This document shows positions 1 through 8,317 of a stretch of DNA of 64,000 nt, in pieces. The stretch comes from Lacrimispora amygdalina (lineage in GTDB: Bacteria; Bacillota; Clostridia; Lachnospirales; Lachnospiraceae): contig NZ_OAOF01000003.1 in the NCBI RefSeq assembly GCF_900205965.1, positions 248,001-312,000 of the forward strand, written 5' to 3'. The position numbers and the translations under genes were made by a program. The notes beneath the pieces are model-generated. The model did not search any database. It saw only the letters and a list, made by a program, of their open reading frames with translations, and was not told the origin of the DNA. Within the stretch, counting starts at the first letter, position 1, and every line of letters begins with the position of its first letter.

Positions 1-487
1 CCACACCAGACTGGGTGTCCTCCAGCCGGAAAGAAAGAATATTATTCTCCAAAACTTTATCTTTGATAGCAGGAGGGGTATCATCCAGGACATTGACCTG
101 TTCATACATGACCGCCTTCATCTTGTTAAGTCCGATCAGTTTCACTTCCAGCATACCGTTGTTGGTTAACGTTGCTTTGTACGTCTTTTTGCCTGCTTTG
201 GTTAATTCAATAGGAGAGCTGTCTAAGGATACTTCCATAGTTTTTATGGGAAGAAGGGATTTAACCTTTAATTCCATAGTTGTAGTAATATAATCGCTGC
301 TTTCACCGATGGTAATCTCTGCTTTCGGACGGGTGGTAACCAGTAAAAAAATGATCCCGTTAAATACGATGAAAGGAAGCACATAAAACAGAAGGACCGA
401 AAGAAAACCGCCTTTTCCGTTGTCACGCCGGTATCCGGAGCTTGTCCTGCGGCGTTCCGGTCTGGATTGATTGTTATACTGATTCAT
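1..487 (-). CDS. Single-pass membrane protein with extracytoplasmic Ig-like region (N-terminal part)
   Basis: The gene leaves the window on the left, so only about 162 N-terminal residues are visible. They form an Arg/Asn-rich cytosolic tail (RPERRRTSSGYRR), one membrane segment at about residues 28-50, and an extracytoplasmic part of short beta-type stretches. The last visible part has a DDTPP turn followed by EDTQSGV, a pattern common in bacterial beta-sandwich or Ig-like repeats. The ATG at 487 is preceded by AGGAGG (501-506) and a TTGTAA/TATGCT promoter. I do not recognise the family. A surface or wall-associated role is inferred only from topology. Confidence 0.75.
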   Translation of the reverse strand, partial: MNQYNNQSRPERRRTSSGYRRDNGKGGFLSVLLFYVLPFIVFNGIIFLLVTTRPKAEITIGESSDYITTTMELKVKSLLPIKTMEVSLDSSPIELTKAGKKTYKATLTNNGMLEVKLIGLNKMKAVMYEQVNVLDDTPPAIKDKVLENNILSFRLEDTQSGV

Positions 488-525
488 ATGAATTCAAATT
501 CCTCCTGATAATTATTCCGATACAT

Positions 526-554
526 AGCATAGCAGAAAACAGGGGATCTTACAA
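526..554 (-). promoter_or_regulatory. Predicted sigma-A promoter of the leftmost minus-strand gene
   Basis: Read on the minus strand, TTGTAA (554-549) is followed after 17 bases by TATGCT (531-526). This is about 40 bases upstream of the ATG at 487. Assigned by consensus match only. Confidence 0.5.
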
Positions 555-675
555 GTTTATCTGATAAATCGTAATAATTTAATTTATTCTTACGAAACAC
601 CGTGTTTAAGAGTGTTTCAATGCATTCTTTTTTTGGCTTTCTGCATTTGTTCATTTATATTATGAGTGACAAATA

Positions 676-704
676 TTGATAAAAATGTCGAAAAATGGTA
701 AAAT
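676..704 (+). promoter_or_regulatory. Predicted sigma-A promoter for the small-protein gene at 738
   Basis: TTGATA (676-681) and TAAAAT (699-704) are separated by exactly 17 bases. They lie just upstream of the GAGGGGGAG ribosome site and ATG of the next small gene. The segment 555-675 between the two divergent promoters is AT-rich with nothing else recognisable. Confidence 0.5.
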
Positions 705-737
705 ATGTAATCGGAAAGAGAGGGGGAGAAAAATAGC

Positions 738-881
738 ATGGGATACTATGCAGTCGTGCTGTTGTGTGTGGTGGCTTTACTGGCATTTAACGAAATCACT
801 TCATTGAGAAGAGTAATTAAAGATCAGGAAAATCGTCTGAGTCAATTAGAAAAAATGATAGAACATGAAATTAACAATTAA
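738..881 (+). CDS. Small single-pass membrane protein, 47 aa
   Basis: An ATG at 738 follows the ribosome site GAGGGGGAG with nine bases between. It opens a 47-codon frame ending in TAA at 879-881. The peptide has one hydrophobic segment at about residues 3-17 (YYAVVLLCVVALLAF). This is followed by a charged, heptad-like amphipathic tail (SLRRVIKDQENRLSQLEKM) that could form a short coiled coil. It has its own predicted promoter at 676-704. The layout (helix anchor plus coiled-coil tail) is that of many small bacterial membrane peptides. No specific family is recognised and the function is unknown. Confidence 0.6.
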   Translation: MGYYAVVLLCVVALLAFNEITSLRRVIKDQENRLSQLEKMIEHEINN

Positions 882-901
882 TAAAAAGGGGTATGAAAGA
901 G

Positions 902-1142
902 ATGGGAAGCTTTTATGATTATATAATTGAAATCAGTTTATTTTTAATTATTTGTTTTATAATAATTACTGTATCTAAATGGAAAATATATATAAAGGCT
1001 CGTGAACCAGGCTATGGCTAATTCTTTTGGGAAAGGGAAAATGTTTGGGCTTGGTCTGATATTCCTGCCATTTATCTTTTATCCAATACTTGCTTTTGGT
1101 AGCTCTAAATACGTATTTCCAAAGATGAGATACATTTTATAA
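902..1142 (+). pseudogene. DUF5684-family remnant with internal deletion and frameshift
   Basis: Two short frames together look like the two ends of one DUF5684 membrane protein. Frame one (902-1021, 39 codons; an ATG at 893 is also possible) gives a membrane helix and then WKIYIKAREPGYG. This matches the family N-terminal pattern in which a Trp-Lys-helix is followed by KAGxPGW. Frame two (1014-1142, 42 codons, another reading frame) gives MANSFGKGKMFGLGLIFLPF followed by IFYPILAFGSSKY. This matches the family C-terminus (AKxFGKG...GLIFLPFIFxPILxFG). The middle, about 45-50 residues including the usual IPIYN segment, is missing, and the join at about 1012-1016 is out of frame. Family assignment is from memory of the pattern. 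Two genuine overlapping micro-ORFs remain a less likely alternative. Confidence 0.65.
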
Positions 1143-1158
1143 CAGTATTTTTTACGGA

Positions 1159-1185
1159 GGCACTGACCAGTGCCTTTTTATTTTC
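1159..1185 (+). terminator. Rho-independent terminator after the DUF5684 remnant
   Basis: GGCACT (1159-1164) and AGTGCC (1169-1174) form a six-base-pair stem around a GACC loop. The stem is followed directly by a T-rich run (1175-1184), giving the classic terminator form. Confidence 0.75.
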
Positions 1186-1278
1186 TGGAAATTCCCGATT
1201 GTTTAACTAATTTCCAATCTGCCCTGTTAAACTGTCATAATTTGTGATAATATATAAAAAAAGAAAAGGAGATCAGCT

Positions 1279-1821
1279 ATGGTGGAGAAAGCGGTTGAAT
1301 TTGCGGTAAAGTGCCATGAGGGAACCTGCCGGAAAGGGACATGTATCCCATATATCGTCCACCCTTTGGAAACCGCAGTGATTGTGTCATTGATGACTGC
1401 AGACCAGGAACTGATCTGCGCTGCGCTGCTGCATGATGTGATTGAGGACGCAGGCGTTACGAAATTGCAGCTTGAAAAAGAATTTGGAAGCCGGGTTGCG
1501 CAGCTTGTTATGGAAGAAACGGAAGATAAAACGAAAAGCTGGAAAGAACGTAAAGCTGCCACGTTAGAGCACCTTAAGCATGCGTCAATGGAGATTAAGA
1601 TTCTTGTTCTGGCGGACAAGCTTAGTAATCTCAGAACAACTGCAAGAGATTACCTTCTTATGGGTGATGAGATCTGGCAGCGGTTTAATGAAAAAGATAA
1701 ATCCCAGCATGCCTGGTATTATTTAGGTATAGCCAGACTCTTAAGTGATTTGGAGAAGTTTGGTGCTTATCAGGAATATAAGGCATTGTGTGATTCTGTA
1801 TTTGGTAATAGTTATGAATGA
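1279..1821 (+). CDS. HD-domain phosphohydrolase, SpoT/MESH1-like small (p)ppGpp hydrolase
   Basis: A 180-residue stand-alone HD protein of the RelA/SpoT hydrolase class. Family metal and catalytic residues are visible: YIVHP (His28), the LLHDVIED motif (His52-Asp53, Glu56-Asp57) and LADKLSN (Asp113). Members hydrolyse the 3'-pyrophosphate of (p)ppGpp or, as in MESH1, related nucleotides. There is no synthetase, TGS or ACT domain, so this is a small hydrolase-only form. The ATG at 1279 follows AAAGGAG. The gene stands alone between the terminator at 1159-1185 and the hairpin at 1870-1890. The exact substrate cannot be read from sequence. Confidence 0.85.
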   Translation: MVEKAVEFAVKCHEGTCRKGTCIPYIVHPLETAVIVSLMTADQELICAALLHDVIEDAGVTKLQLEKEFGSRVAQLVMEETEDKTKSWKERKAATLEHLKHASMEIKILVLADKLSNLRTTARDYLLMGDEIWQRFNEKDKSQHAWYYLGIARLLSDLEKFGAYQEYKALCDSVFGNSYE

Positions 1822-1869
1822 TGGTCGTGAATGCACTTCCACCTCTTAAATCAACTTTGAATGAAAAAA

Positions 1870-1890
1870 CTGCCGATAATCTTTCGGCAG
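1870..1890. terminator. Hairpin between the HD hydrolase and the exopolysaccharide operon
   Basis: CTGCCGA (1870-1876) pairs with TCGGCAG (1884-1890) around a seven-base loop. An A run lies to the left, and a loose T-rich stretch (tcttactctt) lies to the right. It could terminate the hydrolase transcript, though the U tract is better on the minus strand. Confidence 0.45.
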
Positions 1891-1994
1891 TCTTACTCTT
1901 AGATCTTTTTACTGAAAATTCCCCAAAACTTACTAGCTTGCAGACAGACATTTTTAATGCTTATACGGAAACTTAAAAATACCATTTCTTTGGT

Positions 1995-2000
1995 TATAAT
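1995..2000 (+). promoter_or_regulatory. Possible -10 box upstream of the exopolysaccharide operon
   Basis: A perfect TATAAT lies 70 bases before the first gene of the operon. The -35 candidate (TTAAAA or CTTAAA, 16-17 bases upstream) is weak, so the promoter may need an activator. About 70 bases of leader follow. Confidence 0.4.
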
Positions 2001-2069
2001 TCTTCATTTCAGGTAAACTACCAGATAAAAGCTTTATGCTAGGAAGGATGACCGAAAGGAGTACAGTGT

Positions 2070-3035
2070 ATGGACAAACTTTGTATTGTTGTGCCATGCT
2101 ATAACGAGGAACAGGCACTTTTGTATACCAATAAAGAATTGACTGGAGTTTTAGACAGACTGATGCAGTCCGGTAAAATAGACAAAGCCAGTTTTATTCT
2201 CTATGTGGATGATGGAAGCAGAGACAGTACCTGGAATATAATTGAGAATTTCCGTAAGCAGTCTCCCCTGATCTTCGGTCTCAAACTTGCCAGAAATACA
2301 GGGCATCAGAACGCTTTGACAGCCGGTCTTCTAACAGCGATGAGTCATGCAGATATGGTTATATCAATTGATGCGGACTTACAGGATGATGTCTCAGTTA
2401 TGGAAGAGATGGTGGATCTATATCTTAAGGGTATTGATATTGTTTATGGAGTTCGAAAAAGGCGTGACACAGACACCTTATTTAAAAAGTTTACTGCTCT
2501 TGGGTTCTACAGACTGATGCAGCTGATGAAGATTGATGTTGTTTATAACCACGCGGATTATCGGCTTATGTCAAAAAGGGCGCTGAAGCAGTTTTCCCTG
2601 TATAAAGAACGAAACCTGTTTTTAAGAGGAATTATTCCTTTAATCGGATTTTCCTCTGTAACAGTCTCCTATAACCGGAAATCCCGAATTGCAGGCAAGT
2701 CCAAATATCCATTGAGCAAGATGATCTACATGGCTTTTGAAGGCATTACTTCATTTAGTATACAGCCGATCCGCATGATAACGGAATTGGGACTGGTCAT
2801 TGTTCTTTGCAGTATCTGTGCCGCCATTTATGCATTCTATTCTTTTGTTACGGGAAGAGTGGTTGCAGGCTGGACTTCTACAATCTTATCCATCTGGTTT
2901 ATTGGAGGAGTCCAGCTTTTATCCGTGGGACTCATTGGAACGTATATAGGTAAAATCTATATGGAAGTTAAAGAGCGTCCCAGATATGCCATTGAAGTCA
3001 ATGATCTGACGGAGAAAAAACATGAAGAATCATGA
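2070..3035 (+). CDS. GtrB-like family 2 glycosyltransferase (polyprenyl-phosphate sugar synthase)
   Basis: A 321-residue GT2 protein of the DPM1/GtrB type. These enzymes move a hexose from a nucleotide sugar to undecaprenyl phosphate on the inner membrane face. The N-terminal GT-A domain shows VPCYNEE, VDDGSRDST and the metal-binding SIDADLQDD. After about residue 235 come two membrane helices (about 239-261 and 272-295) and a basic tail, the usual GtrB/YkcC layout. It is the first gene of the operon and overlaps the next by 14 bases. A GT-C membrane protein follows directly, so the expected route is lipid-linked sugar made here and used there. No GtrA-type flippase is visible. The sugar is unknown. 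Confidence 0.85.
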   Translation: MDKLCIVVPCYNEEQALLYTNKELTGVLDRLMQSGKIDKASFILYVDDGSRDSTWNIIENFRKQSPLIFGLKLARNTGHQNALTAGLLTAMSHADMVISIDADLQDDVSVMEEMVDLYLKGIDIVYGVRKRRDTDTLFKKFTALGFYRLMQLMKIDVVYNHADYRLMSKRALKQFSLYKERNLFLRGIIPLIGFSSVTVSYNRKSRIAGKSKYPLSKMIYMAFEGITSFSIQPIRMITELGLVIVLCSICAAIYAFYSFVTGRVVAGWTSTILSIWFIGGVQLLSVGLIGTYIGKIYMEVKERPRYAIEVNDLTEKKHEES

Positions 3036-4560
3036 GGATAACGGTGCTGTCTCATATATCACCTTTTTTATGAAGCTGCTTCAGGGAGCAAGAAGTATAA
3101 TAGGGAAGATTAATTCTGAGATGGAAGGAAGATATTCTCCTTCTCTTCTTGCAGCTGCAGTTACGGCTATTGCAGCTCTGACAACGGTTATAATTCTTTT
3201 CCTGCCCAATTATCTGGGAGTGGCAAACGATGGATCTACAGATGAGATAATGAAGACTGCCGGTATTTATTACAGAGATAAGGATCCGGCGGTAAATTAC
3301 GGAAATTATTTTAATAAGACATATACAGAAGTTGAATCTGGGCTGGAGATTCAGGGAAAGGCACAAAACAGCCAGCTTTTATTTTTAAATGCTGCTAAAG
3401 CGGTTGATGATTTGATTACGAGAGACAGCATCTTTGATATTCGTTTTCTGGGCTTACTTTATTCTCTGCTGTTTCTTCCTGCCTTTTACCTGGTTGTCCG
3501 GCAGACCTGCGAACGGGTAAAGCGTTTTTCGGAAGGAGCAATGATTGCCGGGGCAGGACTGATCATTTTCTCCGATGTTGGATATATGACTTATTTTAAT
3601 TCCTTTTATCCGGAAGCATTATGGTATCTTGCCGTACTTTATTGTGTGGGAGCTTTTATGTCTTTTCAGAATAAACGTTCTTTATTTAAAGATGTATCAG
3701 CTTTGATTCTTATTCTGGTTTCAGGAGGGATACTGGTCAGTTCCAGACGCCAATGCGCTGTGCTGGGGTTTATCCTTGCAGTTTCTGTTATTCGCCTTAC
3801 TGCTGTACGCAGAAGCTTTATTTGGGGCGGAGGCTGTATTCTGGGTGCACTTATGATGAGTCTGCTTTCGTTTCTTTGTATCCTGGGATATCCAAATGAT
3901 TTCAGTGAAACAAGCAAGCTGCATGCCATGACCAGGGGGGTTTTATTCAGTTCAGCTGATCCTGCTGATACTCTTTCAGAATTTGGAATTGATCCATCCT
4001 ATGAATTGCTGGCGGATGCCTCGGCCTATGATGACCTGCCTCTGGTCAGATCCGGAGACAGTTCCCTGTACCATGGCTTTATGGATCAATATACAATTTT
4101 AGACATAGGTAATTATTATTTACGTCATCCGGGAAGTCTGATTCGTATGATTGATGTTTCTATTAAACAGGGGATGGATATGAGGAGAAGTAATTGCGGA
4201 AACTATGAAAAAGAAGCCGGATTTCCGGAGAAGGCAAAGAGCCTGTTCTGGTCGGGCTGGAGCAGCTTCAAGGAATTATCTGCACCCAAAACCGTTGGAT
4301 TCTTAATCTTACTGACAGGTTTCGTGATCTTTTTGTTTTACAAAGGCTATTCCATACGCCCGGCAGGAGACAGAAGAAATACCATATTTTTGGATATGCT
4401 TTTCATGGTTCTTGCCTTTTTGCTTTCCCAGTCCATAGTGGTGATTGTGAACAGTGGTGATGCAGAGATGGTACAGAGGCTGTTCCTGGTGGGAATGTGT
4501 ATGGATATTATGACTTATTGTGTTTTTGCAGAATTACTTCATAAGCTGAGAATTGTCTAA
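3022..4560 (+). CDS. Multi-pass membrane protein, probable GT-C-type glycosyltransferase
   Basis: A 512-residue protein with about ten membrane helices. The first is at about residues 41-60. It is followed by a long extracytoplasmic loop beginning NYLGVANDGSTDE, where acidic residues just after helix 1 resemble the catalytic loop position of GT-C enzymes that use polyprenyl-phosphate sugars. I recall a similar N-terminal pattern in WsfD-type wall-glycan hexose transferases, but that match is only by eye. The ribosome site GGAG lies inside the end of the GtrB-like gene, so the two are probably translationally coupled. Likely role: transfer of the lipid-linked sugar outside the membrane. A polymerase or export role is the alternative. 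Confidence 0.6.
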   Translation: MKNHEDNGAVSYITFFMKLLQGARSIIGKINSEMEGRYSPSLLAAAVTAIAALTTVIILFLPNYLGVANDGSTDEIMKTAGIYYRDKDPAVNYGNYFNKTYTEVESGLEIQGKAQNSQLLFLNAAKAVDDLITRDSIFDIRFLGLLYSLLFLPAFYLVVRQTCERVKRFSEGAMIAGAGLIIFSDVGYMTYFNSFYPEALWYLAVLYCVGAFMSFQNKRSLFKDVSALILILVSGGILVSSRRQCAVLGFILAVSVIRLTAVRRSFIWGGGCILGALMMSLLSFLCILGYPNDFSETSKLHAMTRGVLFSSADPADTLSEFGIDPSYELLADASAYDDLPLVRSGDSSLYHGFMDQYTILDIGNYYLRHPGSLIRMIDVSIKQGMDMRRSNCGNYEKEAGFPEKAKSLFWSGWSSFKELSAPKTVGFLILLTGFVIFLFYKGYSIRPAGDRRNTIFLDMLFMVLAFLLSQSIVVIVNSGDAEMVQRLFLVGMCMDIMTYCVFAELLHKLRIV

Positions 4561-4596
4561 ATCAGCGACAGATGGGAATGTGAGGGGATGAATCTG

Positions 4597-5460
4597 ATGA
4601 TAAATAAAAATTCATTTGGTTATCTGCTGCAGGATGTTGGACTGATAATTTTGTTGTTTTGCCTGTTTGCAGGAGCCATGACTGTAAGTTATTCGGATAA
4701 AACCATGATGTTTGAAGCGGTTATCATGCTGATTGGAACCTTTTTCGTTATTTTATTTTCCGGATTTAAACTGTTTTCGTTATCCCTTGTTCTGGCAGGA
4801 ATAGAGGTCACGGTATATACCGCTTACCGGCTTTATTTATTCCTTTCCTATGATACGGAGATACCATTTTACAGCTATGTCTGGATTCTGGTTCCTCCTA
4901 TCTGCGCAGCTGCCATGTATATGTTTGTGTCCGGAACACACAGGCTGGAGCTGGAAAACGATATTTTAAGGAGGCAGGTGGATGAACTGGTTGTGGTCAA
5001 TCCCCTGACAAAACTGTATAACCTTAGGAGTCTGTACAATGACTTAAACGTGCTGGCAGCATATGCTGAACGTAATCATATGTCTCTTTCTTTGATGATT
5101 ATAGTTCTGAAATATGAAGCAGAACTGAAAAGTATTTTATCAAGACAAAATTATGAGCATGTCATACAGAGGCTGGCTGAACTTGTAGTGGATACAGTCA
5201 GGGTGGAAGATAAAACCTATTCCATTGATCAGAAAGGATCTCTGGCAGTTTTACTGACCTGTGACAAAGAGGGAAGTGAAATAGCCATGCGAAGAATCAG
5301 AAGCAGGATTTCCAGTCAGGATGCTTTTAGCGGCATTACCGACGCTTCTATTAAGATTGAGGTTAAGATGGCAAGCCTGGAATACAACAAAGAGATATAT
5401 GAAAACAATATGATTCTATTCAAACAGAGGGTAGAAAATGAACTGCAGTATGATGTGTAA
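4597..5460 (+). CDS. PelD-like membrane protein with degenerate GGDEF domain and RxxD motif
   Basis: A 287-residue protein. Four hydrophobic helices (about residues 10-30, 40-57, 58-77, 94-111) precede a short helical linker and a C-terminal GGDEF-fold domain. The domain start (NPLTKLYNLRSL) resembles the DxLTGLxNRR motif, but the GGDEF signature is replaced by QKGSL at 212-216, so diguanylate cyclase activity is not expected. An RVED sequence at 202-205 sits almost where the c-di-GMP-binding RxxD inhibitory site lies, one residue further than canonical. Four helices plus a dead GGDEF with RxxD is the architecture of PelD, the c-di-GMP receptor of Pel synthesis, though no GAF domain is seen. 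An upstream ATG at 4588 is in frame, but GAGGGG is spaced correctly only for 4597. It overlaps the next gene by 23 bases. Confidence 0.7.
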   Translation: MINKNSFGYLLQDVGLIILLFCLFAGAMTVSYSDKTMMFEAVIMLIGTFFVILFSGFKLFSLSLVLAGIEVTVYTAYRLYLFLSYDTEIPFYSYVWILVPPICAAAMYMFVSGTHRLELENDILRRQVDELVVVNPLTKLYNLRSLYNDLNVLAAYAERNHMSLSLMIIVLKYEAELKSILSRQNYEHVIQRLAELVVDTVRVEDKTYSIDQKGSLAVLLTCDKEGSEIAMRRIRSRISSQDAFSGITDASIKIEVKMASLEYNKEIYENNMILFKQRVENELQYDV

Positions 5461-7018
5461 GAGATTTGTGGTGTGTGTTACCGGGTTCCTGCTTTTTGCT
5501 TTGATAAGCATGGAAATGGCCGGTGCGGCTTTGGCAAAGGAGCTGCCCAGAGGAGATATTCTTATTATTTACCAGGATAATGCAGATGATACAGCAATGG
5601 AAGCAGTCAACAATCTGGTGGAACTGCTGACGTATCAGAGCTTTTCTGTCAGTTATGGTCCTGCTTCCTGGAGCATACAGTATCTGGATCAGTTTTCTTA
5701 TGTGATCTGTTATGATTTAGATCAGATTCCGGCAGATTATACTGATCGGTTGGCACAATATGAGGCCAGAGCAGGGCAGTCCCAACATATTTTATTTATT
5801 GGTAATCAATATTTCAAATACTATCTTGATCATACAAACAGATCAGATCAGTATGAGTTAGTAAACAGTTCAGTGGGACAGCTGCAATATTCGTTTCACG
5901 GTCTGGACCGTATAACAGGCTTAGTCAGGGAGAATTATTTTATATTTTTCAATCAAACAACTTATCAAAGCGGAACATTAACCGTAAATAGCAAGCGAGG
6001 ATATTTTTGTGCTTCTAATGGTATCTTAACCCATATACCAGCACATGATATGAGCAATCCTCTGAATCGTGCGGCAATGATCCGGGAGGTGTCCCAATGG
6101 AAATGGCCGTATAACGGCAGTCCTCATGTATTCGCGCAGTACATTTTAGTTGATCGGGTTTATCCCTATGAAGATCCGGAAAAGCTTTTAAAGGTTGTAA
6201 AATTACTGGCTGGAAAAAAAACACCGTTTGTAATTTCTGTGATGCCAATATATATAAATGGTGACTATCCATCCATGACCCACTTTTGTGAAGTCTTACG
6301 TTATGCACAGGCAAATGGAGGAGCTGTAATTATCCATGCTCCCATCAATCAGATGAATCCATTAAAGAAGGACGTCATGCTGGAATATCTCACCCAGGCG
6401 ATGATCCTATACAACAAACAGGGGGTGTTTCCTCTGGCATTGGAAGTACCAGAAAACTGGATGTTCCAAAAAGATACAATTGGGATTATGAGCCATTTTA
6501 AGACAATTTTTACTTCCGGTGAAACAGATTCGTATTTAAAAACAGAAGTTATGGGAAACAATGAGGTTTACAGGGACGGACATCAATGGGTGGGAGCCTC
6601 CATCGCCCTTGATGATACCGGGATCAGTTATTTATCTGTTTCATCTTCGGCAGTGTCCATCAGTATTCAGGAGAATTATGAGGAGATTAACAGAAAAATA
6701 CAGGCTTGCAGAACCTCTTTCATTCCTTTGAAAAGTCTTTGGGATATGGACCACAGCTACTGGCTGGATAAGCAGCTTATGACATATAAAAACGGGGATC
6801 TGATTCTCAATGGCAAAAAAATGGATCTGAGCTTTACGCCCTCGGTTTATCCTGACCGTTACAATTATCGCCGGAATATGCTTCAGCGGTTTTCCAGGGA
6901 TTTAACATCCCAGAGCAGGAGACTGGTTATCGCAGTGGGACTGACTTCCATACTTTTTCTGTTTCTGATTCTATGGGCAAGGTACAGAAATAGAAAAAAC
7001 TATTTCTTTCAAGATTAG
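5438..7018 (+). CDS. DUF2334 polysaccharide-deacetylase-fold protein, apparently lacking the metal triad
   Basis: A 526-residue exported, membrane-anchored protein with a signal sequence at residues 8-34 and a C-terminal helix at about 494-514. Residues about 36-225 form an unassigned domain. Residues about 230-440 match the DUF2334 branch of the NodB-like deacetylase fold. Its usual motifs are altered: the expected (D/E)DV-P strand reads VDRVYPYEDP (238-247), and the HGYTHQ metal motif reads HAPINQ (300-305), losing the second His. Catalysis therefore looks unlikely, and a glycan-binding or scaffold role in polymer export is inferred. The ATG at 5438 has AGAGGG six bases upstream, inside the preceding gene. 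In other exopolysaccharide systems (PelA, PgaB) a deacetylase-fold protein accompanies the synthase. Confidence 0.65.
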   Translation: MNCSMMCKRFVVCVTGFLLFALISMEMAGAALAKELPRGDILIIYQDNADDTAMEAVNNLVELLTYQSFSVSYGPASWSIQYLDQFSYVICYDLDQIPADYTDRLAQYEARAGQSQHILFIGNQYFKYYLDHTNRSDQYELVNSSVGQLQYSFHGLDRITGLVRENYFIFFNQTTYQSGTLTVNSKRGYFCASNGILTHIPAHDMSNPLNRAAMIREVSQWKWPYNGSPHVFAQYILVDRVYPYEDPEKLLKVVKLLAGKKTPFVISVMPIYINGDYPSMTHFCEVLRYAQANGGAVIIHAPINQMNPLKKDVMLEYLTQAMILYNKQGVFPLALEVPENWMFQKDTIGIMSHFKTIFTSGETDSYLKTEVMGNNEVYRDGHQWVGASIALDDTGISYLSVSSSAVSISIQENYEEINRKIQACRTSFIPLKSLWDMDHSYWLDKQLMTYKNGDLILNGKKMDLSFTPSVYPDRYNYRRNMLQRFSRDLTSQSRRLVIAVGLTSILFLFLILWARYRNRKNYFFQD

Positions 7019-7029
7019 GGAGGGTAACC

Positions 7030-8304
7030 ATGTCACTTATTGATGTACTTGCAATTTATTCGATTTTTGCAATTTGGGGGCTGTTGTTTTTAAATATCGT
7101 ACTTTCCATCGGCGGTTATATTTATATAATGAGAATGTACCGCTCGGACGGACATCAGCCTGTTTCCGAGTATCCCATGGTAACTGTTATGGTTCCTGCT
7201 CACAATGAAAGTATTGTGCTGAAAAAAACAATGGAAGCTTTATTAAAGTTTGATTATCCAAAGGATCTGTATGAGATTATTGTGGTAAACGACAATTCTA
7301 CAGATAATTCAGCCCAGGTTTTAAAAACCATTCAGCAAAAGAATCCGGCTGCCAGAATTATTGTCATCAATACCGATCATATAGTGGGAGGAAAAGGAAA
7401 ATCAAACGCATTAAACATAGCCCTTTCCATGGCTTCTGGCTCTGTAATTGCTATTTATGATGCGGATAATACACCAGAGAAGCAGGCACTGCGGATTCTG
7501 GTGGAAAATCTCATGTCAGATGATAAGCTGGGGGCTGTGATTGGAAAATTCAGGACCAGAAATAAATATGCGTCACTGCTTACCAGATTTGTAAATATTG
7601 AGACACTGGCCTATCAGTGCATGAATCAGGCAGGACGGTATTTCTTTTTCAAATTGTGTACCATACCTGGAACCAATTACGTCATACGGCGGGAATTGAT
7701 TGACCGGATGGGCGGCTGGGATGTGAACGCACTTGCTGAGGATACGGAGATCAGCTTTCGATTATACAGAATGGGATATTATATCAAATTTATACCACAC
7801 GCGGTTACCTGGGAGCAGGAGCCGCAGAAACTGAAACAATGGTTTAAGCAGAGGACACGGTGGGTAAAAGGTAATCTGTATGTCCTGAAAAGTAATTTTA
7901 AATACGCCTTTGACCCTGATGCAGGAATCATGAGACTGGACGTAATCTATTATGCCATGGTCTATCTGATGATGTTCAGTTCCCTTATTTTTTCAGATAT
8001 GATATTTATCATTGGAATTCTGGGATTGGGGCATGTAACCCTGGGAGGTTTTTCCTCACTGCTCTGGGAGATGGCGATTTTACTGTTTGTATTAAATGTA
8101 TCAATTACTTTATCTGTAGAAAGAAATGAATTTAATTTCAATAATATACTGCTTACATTTGTAATGCTGTTTACTTATGCAAAGATGTGGGTTCTGGTTG
8201 TAGCAAACGGAATCATTCAGGGGATCAGGGATGTGATCTATCAGAAGGAAGTTGTATGGGATAAAACAGAACGTTTTGATGAAATGACAGAAAAAGGAAA
8301 GTAA
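7030..8304 (+). CDS. Processive family 2 glycosyltransferase, BcsA/PgaC-like polysaccharide synthase
   Basis: A 424-residue membrane GT2 with all hallmarks of processive beta-glycan synthases: a leading membrane helix (8-33), PAHNE, VVNDNS (86-90), DAD (144-146), the acceptor motif AEDTE (Asp238) and QRTRW (274-278, the QxxRW box). Several membrane helices follow from about residue 305 and form the translocation channel. There is no C-terminal PilZ domain, unlike BcsA, so any c-di-GMP control must come from a partner. The PelD-like gene two places upstream and the BcsB-like gene 13 bases downstream fit that. It probably polymerises and extrudes the operon's main polymer. Glucose, GlcNAc or ManNAc are all possible precursors. 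Confidence 0.85.
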   Translation: MSLIDVLAIYSIFAIWGLLFLNIVLSIGGYIYIMRMYRSDGHQPVSEYPMVTVMVPAHNESIVLKKTMEALLKFDYPKDLYEIIVVNDNSTDNSAQVLKTIQQKNPAARIIVINTDHIVGGKGKSNALNIALSMASGSVIAIYDADNTPEKQALRILVENLMSDDKLGAVIGKFRTRNKYASLLTRFVNIETLAYQCMNQAGRYFFFKLCTIPGTNYVIRRELIDRMGGWDVNALAEDTEISFRLYRMGYYIKFIPHAVTWEQEPQKLKQWFKQRTRWVKGNLYVLKSNFKYAFDPDAGIMRLDVIYYAMVYLMMFSSLIFSDMIFIIGILGLGHVTLGGFSSLLWEMAILLFVLNVSITLSVERNEFNFNNILLTFVMLFTYAKMWVLVVANGIIQGIRDVIYQKEVVWDKTERFDEMTEKGK

Positions 8305-8317
8305 GGAGACAACGGGA

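Noticed and set aside
15..293. Plus-strand open frame of 92 codons at the left edge
   Set aside because: It lies antisense to the well-supported minus-strand membrane-protein gene and has no ribosome site or family-like sequence.
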